Source of the DNA: Gonapodya sp. JEL0774
Lineage: Eukaryota; Monoblepharomycota; Monoblepharidomycetes; Monoblepharidales; Gonapodyaceae
Assembly (NCBI GenBank): GCA_027604505.1
Contig: JADIIX010000162.1
Coordinates: 30,934-43,243 of the forward strand
Direction: 5' to 3'
DNA: 12,310 nucleotides
Shown: piece by piece, positions 7,845 through 12,310 of the stretch
How positions within the stretch are numbered: the first letter of the stretch is position 1
Layout: each line of letters starts with the position of its first letter
Program-made: the position numbers and the translations under genes
The notes under the pieces: model-generated
What the model saw: the letters and a program-made list of their open reading frames with translations, nothing else
What the model was told of the DNA's origin: nothing
Database searches by the model: none

Positions 7845-10800
7845 CTGATTCCTGTGTACATGACTGTAAACCAAACTGTGCAATGCCGAAGGAACTCTCT
7901 GGTTCCTCGCCCAGCAGAGTCGTTGACCGTACCGGAAATGATGATTTTAAACGTGGCCTTGAGGATGCACTCGCTGCTGCCGAAGTTCTTGCCACCGGTC
8001 GGCATGTGACAGGAACCGAACAGGTTGACCAGGAGAATGTCCAAAGGACGCCAGAACAAGATGGCAGGCGCCAAAGACCTGCTACCCTCGAGCAGGCTCT
8101 TGAATGGCGGATTGATGGTCTGAAAAAACTGGGACTTGATTCGGTTGAGGGTGAAGACAAAAGCGAAGACACGGGGTCCCCATCACCAGGACTACCTCTG
8201 TCAGAAGCTCCAAATCTACTCGACAACTCAACCCTTTCGACATCAATAGACAGCTACGATTATGGTCCCGTGGATGCGTTTTGGATGTTTGCGCGAGCTT
8301 GTGGAGACGTTTTCGTAAGAGTCCATTCCACCCTGGAAAGAGTTCAGCAGCAAGGTGAGGTGTCCCAGGACTGCTGCGAACCACCTAAGATTTCGTTTCC
8401 AACGGCTCGGATCATTCGTTGGTTCTCCATGCGACCCTTTCACGTCCTCTTGCTGCCGATAGATCCTTCTCGTCCACACCTGCCACTTGTTTCCGTCTCT
8501 CACGTTGCTGCACTCTCTGAGTTCACAATAGCATGGGGTATCTTGCCTTATCTCCCTCCTGGCCTCTCCACACCGCTCACCAGCCGTGTTGCCGGAGGAC
8601 TCCAGGCTGTGAGGAGCGCAGTCGAGTCGCTGTCATTTCCTACACCGTCGAGCTCCACGGTGCGTAGTGGCCAAGGACCCTCGTCTGTCCAAGCTAGCCT
8701 CTCTGCACTCTCTTCCGACCCCGCTGCCCGGCGTGCGGCTGCGACGCGCCTCAATCGCGCTCTCGACCCTAAAGACCCGTACGGTATACACGGAACTTCT
8801 GTGGCGCTCTCACAACGTCAACGTGGTGCGCGTCTTCTACTTACGGCTGGGTTCCTCGCCCGGCCAGTGATTCAGGATGCCAAGCGCTTTTCTTCGAACA
8901 CCCACACTCAAGGCGTCGACAAGGATGTGACAGGGAAGATTCAGTCCGCACCCGTACTTCAACGCACTTTGCCAGCAGATGCCATTGAACTGGGCAGGAT
9001 AGCGGCCGATCTGCTCCCCGACATCTGGGCGGCTCTTGCTTGGGTCGCTTTCGGCTCGTGGACAGGTCAAGATCAGAGTGAGCACGGAAATGATCAAGAG
9101 AGTGTGATGCAAGTGGCGAAGATGCGTAAAGATGCGGCATGTTTGTTGACGGAACTGTTTGAAAGGTTGGTTTGCCCGTCAATAGATATAGTGGACCACT
9201 TGGAGCAGCAAACACGACAAACGGGTGAAGTGATTTCGAACGCTTGCTTGTTTGAATTCTGAAACGTGAATTCCCCTTATAACGGACCGACGATGCAATG
9301 ATTTGGCATCCAAAGTCTTCCCCCAGCCACATTACTACCCTCCCTCTCCCACTTACTCTCCACGCTCCCTACTCCTTTACCCACACAACTCACTGCAATC
9401 CGCGTTCACTTGTCCACAACTCTCTCTTTAGTCTCTCTCAGCCCTTATGGGCTCCAGTCGTGCTTGGAGTTCGCCGCCCGTGAAACTGCACCGAGCGCAT
9501 CCGAGACTGCCCCCGACACATCGTCAATGGATCGTGCACTACGTTTGTTGCTCGGTCTGCCAGCCGCACTAGGCCGGGCTGCGTCCTCTCGAGTTCCTCT
9601 CGTGGTACCACTACCGACTCTAACGCCGCTCTCTTTTCGACCCCTTCTGTCTTCCTACCTTGTACGCGCTCTGTTTGAGGCTGACTTCGCCTCTGTTTCT
9701 CAATCGATGTCTAATCCAGCGGCTGCCCGGTCTCGTGCTGTCCTGGGATGGTGTGCCGCTGGATGTGTCCGGGCAGGTTGGACTGAGGTTGCAGTCGAAG
9801 TGAGACGATCTTTAAATGCAGCATTAAATTTTCTCGTGGATTGGGACTTAAGAGCCGTGTATGTCGCAAATGAAACAGGAGCACCGCCTCCGGGGACGGT
9901 TCTGACAACCTCCCAACAACTCGCCCAGGCGTTGCACGTGCTTTCTGCTCTCTCGCTGCCGCTTCTGTTCCCGTCCCCTCTCGCCCCGAGAGATGATCCA
10001 TTGTTGGCCTTGTTGGCACCGTACTCAAGTTCTGTGTATCGTGTTCTGGAAGCAGGAACAAGAACGAGATCGTATATGAAAGGTGAAGCAGAGGAGCTGC
10101 TACGAGTCTGGATACGCGCTACAGCAGGGCTCAGTGTGGGAAGCGAGAGAGAGGCGGCAGATGTAGAGGCTGCGGTCGGGTTGGTGGAGGGCGTGATGTG
10201 GGGCGTCATCGCACGACGGGAAGGTGGTGGTGGACGAGTGAACCTTACTGCAGCTTCTGATGGTGGTTTAGAGGTGATTGCGGTGGAGAGAAGCTATAGC
10301 ATCGCTCCGGAGAATGAGGCGTTGTCGGCACCCTTGAATTTGCGTACGACTGACGACATGAAAGTCAGCCGCAACTCATCTGATGCGCCGCGCATTCTGT
10401 TTCGAGAATGTGTTGAATCAGAGAACAATGCGGACTCAATTCTTATAAGAGAAGCCGTTCAGGGCTCTGGATCGGAGCCAGGCTCAAAGGGTGTTTCTGC
10501 GCCCGTAAGCGACTTCTCCGTTCGACTTGACCCAGATTTATTTGACCAGATGTTGTCGGATTTTGCTTCCTGGGTTGAGAGGATGGATACAGTGGATTTC
10601 GAATCGAATGACACAAGTTCACCGCCAAGGACAAGATCGCGATCAGGGCGTAGCACAGAACATCAAGACGAAGCGGAAGTGGCAACAATGGGGCTAAAGC
10701 AAACATTATTTGTCAGGGTCTTGTCAGATTGGGTCACAGAATCTGTTGCTGATGACGCCAGCGAGGGAAGTGACGAAGTTAATCCAGCTGCTAATAATCA

Positions 10801-12160
10801 AAGTGGTTCAACACCCGTGGGCACGAGGCTGCTCAACCTTTCGCTCGTTCTTGCGACCCTAATGCAGCGTTTTGAGTCTACTTTGTTCTTGCCAGTTCGG
10901 TCGACTTCGGGACTCTCTTCCTATCCTCCTGCACTGGATCTTGTCCGAGCCCTGCTTATCCGAACTGAAGCTACCAGCGCTGCGTCTGTTGATGTTTTGA
11001 GGATCGCAATGCAGGTTGCGGATGGCGCCCTCGTATCGTGGACTCAGGCGCTTGCGGCGAGTGTTATGGAGGGGAGCAGGTTGGTTTGGAAGATGGAGGA
11101 TGGGGTGAAGCTTGAGGGCCTCGCAGTGGTGCTCGGTGCGTTTGCTCGTCATGAAGACAAAGAGGTTGGACGGTTCTCGAAGAGAGCGGCGGAAATGGCG
11201 AGAAGTGTGGGTGAGATTGGGAAAGTTATGGCAGCAGTCCAAGATGGAGGAGCCGACTCTGTTCGTGAGATTGATTCCTCTGGAGATAATTCGGCGGTGG
11301 AAGCTCGTTATGCAATGGCAATGGCCGACGCTAGGTCACCGGTTGCACCATTCCGGGCCAAAGGCTTATCAGCCCTGCGAAATCTTATCCTCGATGACGA
11401 ACGTGCCGTCTCGACTTTTCTCGCTCAACGATTAAGTGATGTCATCGAGGTGATCCTGGATGCTCTGGGTGATCCAGACTCGTTCGCGTACCTCACCGCG
11501 GTTCGCACACTGTCCGCCTGCGCCGAAGCATACCCTCGAGAGGCGTTGACAACAATGGCTCGAGAGTTTGGGAACCCGACCGGTGATAAGGACCGTCGAT
11601 TGCGAATTGGAGAATCCATGCTCCAATCGATGCAGAGAGCGGGAGAAACGGTGGCCAAAGTAGCGGACGTACTTGCTCCAGCGATGCTGGCAGTACTGAA
11701 TGCGCAACCCGGGGACGAAGACCTTGCATCATCAGCCCTGTCTCTCATGGGCGCGGTAGTCGAAGGGGGGTTAGTGTGGGCAGGTCCGCGCCTTGCGGAA
11801 GTTGTGACGGACGCCGCTTGTGGCGTCATTGAGGTGGAGAATGGAAAGTCGGTGAAGCTAACAAGAGGTGGTGTGTGGGTGTTGCTTTGCACGGTGAGAG
11901 GTGTGAGGAGGATGTTGGAGCGGAGGAGTACAGTCAAAGCAGGAGATTTTTTGGAAAGGACTACTGTCACGCGAATGAAGCGTTGTCTCGAGAATGTCAG
12001 AGACTGTTTTGTGCTAGCAACATTGAGTTATCGACGAGATACCCCTCTAGTGGACAACCTTCCAGATCCAGATCAGGACTGGGATGTTGCGAAATCTCAC
12101 GCACGTATCGCGCTTTCTGAACTTGCTGAGATTGTTTTGCAGAATAGCAGAAAATTTTGA
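7796..12160 (+). CDS. RTP1: Rtp1/TANGO6 family ARM/HEAT-repeat protein (two exons)
   Basis: Yeast Rtp1 takes part in assembly and nuclear import of RNA polymerase II; the animal homologue is TANGO6 (transport and Golgi organisation 6). Exons 7796-9224 and 9432-12160 give about 1385 aa, longer than yeast Rtp1 (about 980) or human TANGO6 (about 1,090). Mostly helical repeats are expected. The diagnostic RTP1_C1-type block lies at about 1095-1205, including PFRAKGLSALRNLIL and DALGDPDSFAYLTAVRTL. The C-terminal RTP1_C2-type motif is at about 1347-1380 (AKSHARIALSELAEIV). An N-terminal segment near 245-265 (WGILPYLPPGLSTPLTSRV) fits the family's N-terminal repeat region. An acidic Ser-rich linker (about 860-940) looks disordered. 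ATG 7796 is the first Met after an in-frame stop at 7748. The two halves are joined through a 207-nt intron. If that intron is not real, the C-terminal half would be a separate gene starting near 9527, which I consider less likely. Confidence 0.86.
9225..9431 (+). other. Predicted intron in the RTP1-like gene
   Basis: The donor is GTGAAG and the acceptor follows a long pyrimidine-rich tract (about 9318-9429) ending TTTAG. The length, 207 nt, is a multiple of three and the flanking exons share a frame. Retention would nevertheless hit a TGA at 9260-9262 and truncate the protein to 488 aa. It is the longest intron in the window. The downstream exon has its own Met at 9527, so a two-gene reading remains possible. 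Confidence 0.65.
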
Positions 12161-12310
12161 ATCATGTGCATCATCAGCAGATTTGTCAATTATAATATTT
12201 GTTCAGATCGTCCATTCACACTGTCGCAAGCATTAGTGGGTTTCAAAGTTGACTGAAATCGAATTATAATACGCACATTCTCGGCGACTTAAATATTGGA
12301 ACATACGAAA

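Noticed and set aside
8353-8387. Possible 35-nt intron with a GTGAGG donor in the RTP1-like exon 1
   Set aside because: It is far shorter than every other intron here, and the reading frame runs coherently through it.
9700-10209. 169-codon minus-strand frame opposite the RTP1-like gene
   Set aside because: Its Ser/Thr/Pro-rich translation is what the antisense of this helical coding sequence gives, with no independent support.
1-12310. Mobile elements, CRISPR arrays, tRNA or rRNA genes, horizontal bacterial operon
   Set aside because: I found no terminal repeats, transposase or reverse-transcriptase motifs, regularly spaced repeats, or cloverleaf candidates. All genes carry spliceosomal introns and eukaryotic domain families.

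Overview
This window looks like nuclear DNA of a fungus. It holds four protein-coding genes with short spliceosomal introns, mostly 62-130 nt with one of 207 nt. The intron donors are almost all GTGAG-like, the intergenic spacers are short, and the products (MEP/AMT-type ammonium transporter, GPI-anchored GH18 chitinase, Rtp1/TANGO6 ARM-repeat protein) suit a chitin-walled fungus. A fourth gene combines ankyrin repeats, a coiled coil and an SH3 domain, which makes me lean towards an early-diverging (chytrid-like) lineage. That placement is inference and weak.

Layout. 1-1061: non-coding, opening with a 16-base C run (possible contig edge) and containing GATA-type motifs upstream of the transporter. 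1062-3046 (+): nine-exon ammonium transporter of about 473 aa. 3047-3395: spacer with a 33-codon upstream ORF. 3396-4767 (+): three-exon ankyrin/coiled-coil/SH3 protein of 377 aa. 4768-4979: convergent spacer. 6662-4980 (-): four-exon secreted GH18 chitinase of 492 aa with signal peptide and GPI-type tail. 6663-7795: 1.1 kb divergent intergenic region with no convincing gene. 7796-12160 (+): Rtp1/TANGO6 homologue of about 1385 aa in two exons. 12161-12310: AT-rich 3' flank.

The genes do not form a pathway. They are a nitrogen-uptake transporter, a putative scaffold, a cell-wall enzyme and a factor linked in yeast to RNA polymerase II assembly and nuclear import. I found no mobile element, CRISPR array, tRNA or rRNA gene, and no clear novel multi-gene system. 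The more interesting points are the ANK/coiled-coil/SH3 architecture, the tandem GATA pair and overlapping uORF at the transporter, alternative in-frame splice acceptors, and the GTG-biased donors. All exon models were built by eye from reading frame, splice dinucleotides and family conservation, so individual boundaries may be off by a few codons.
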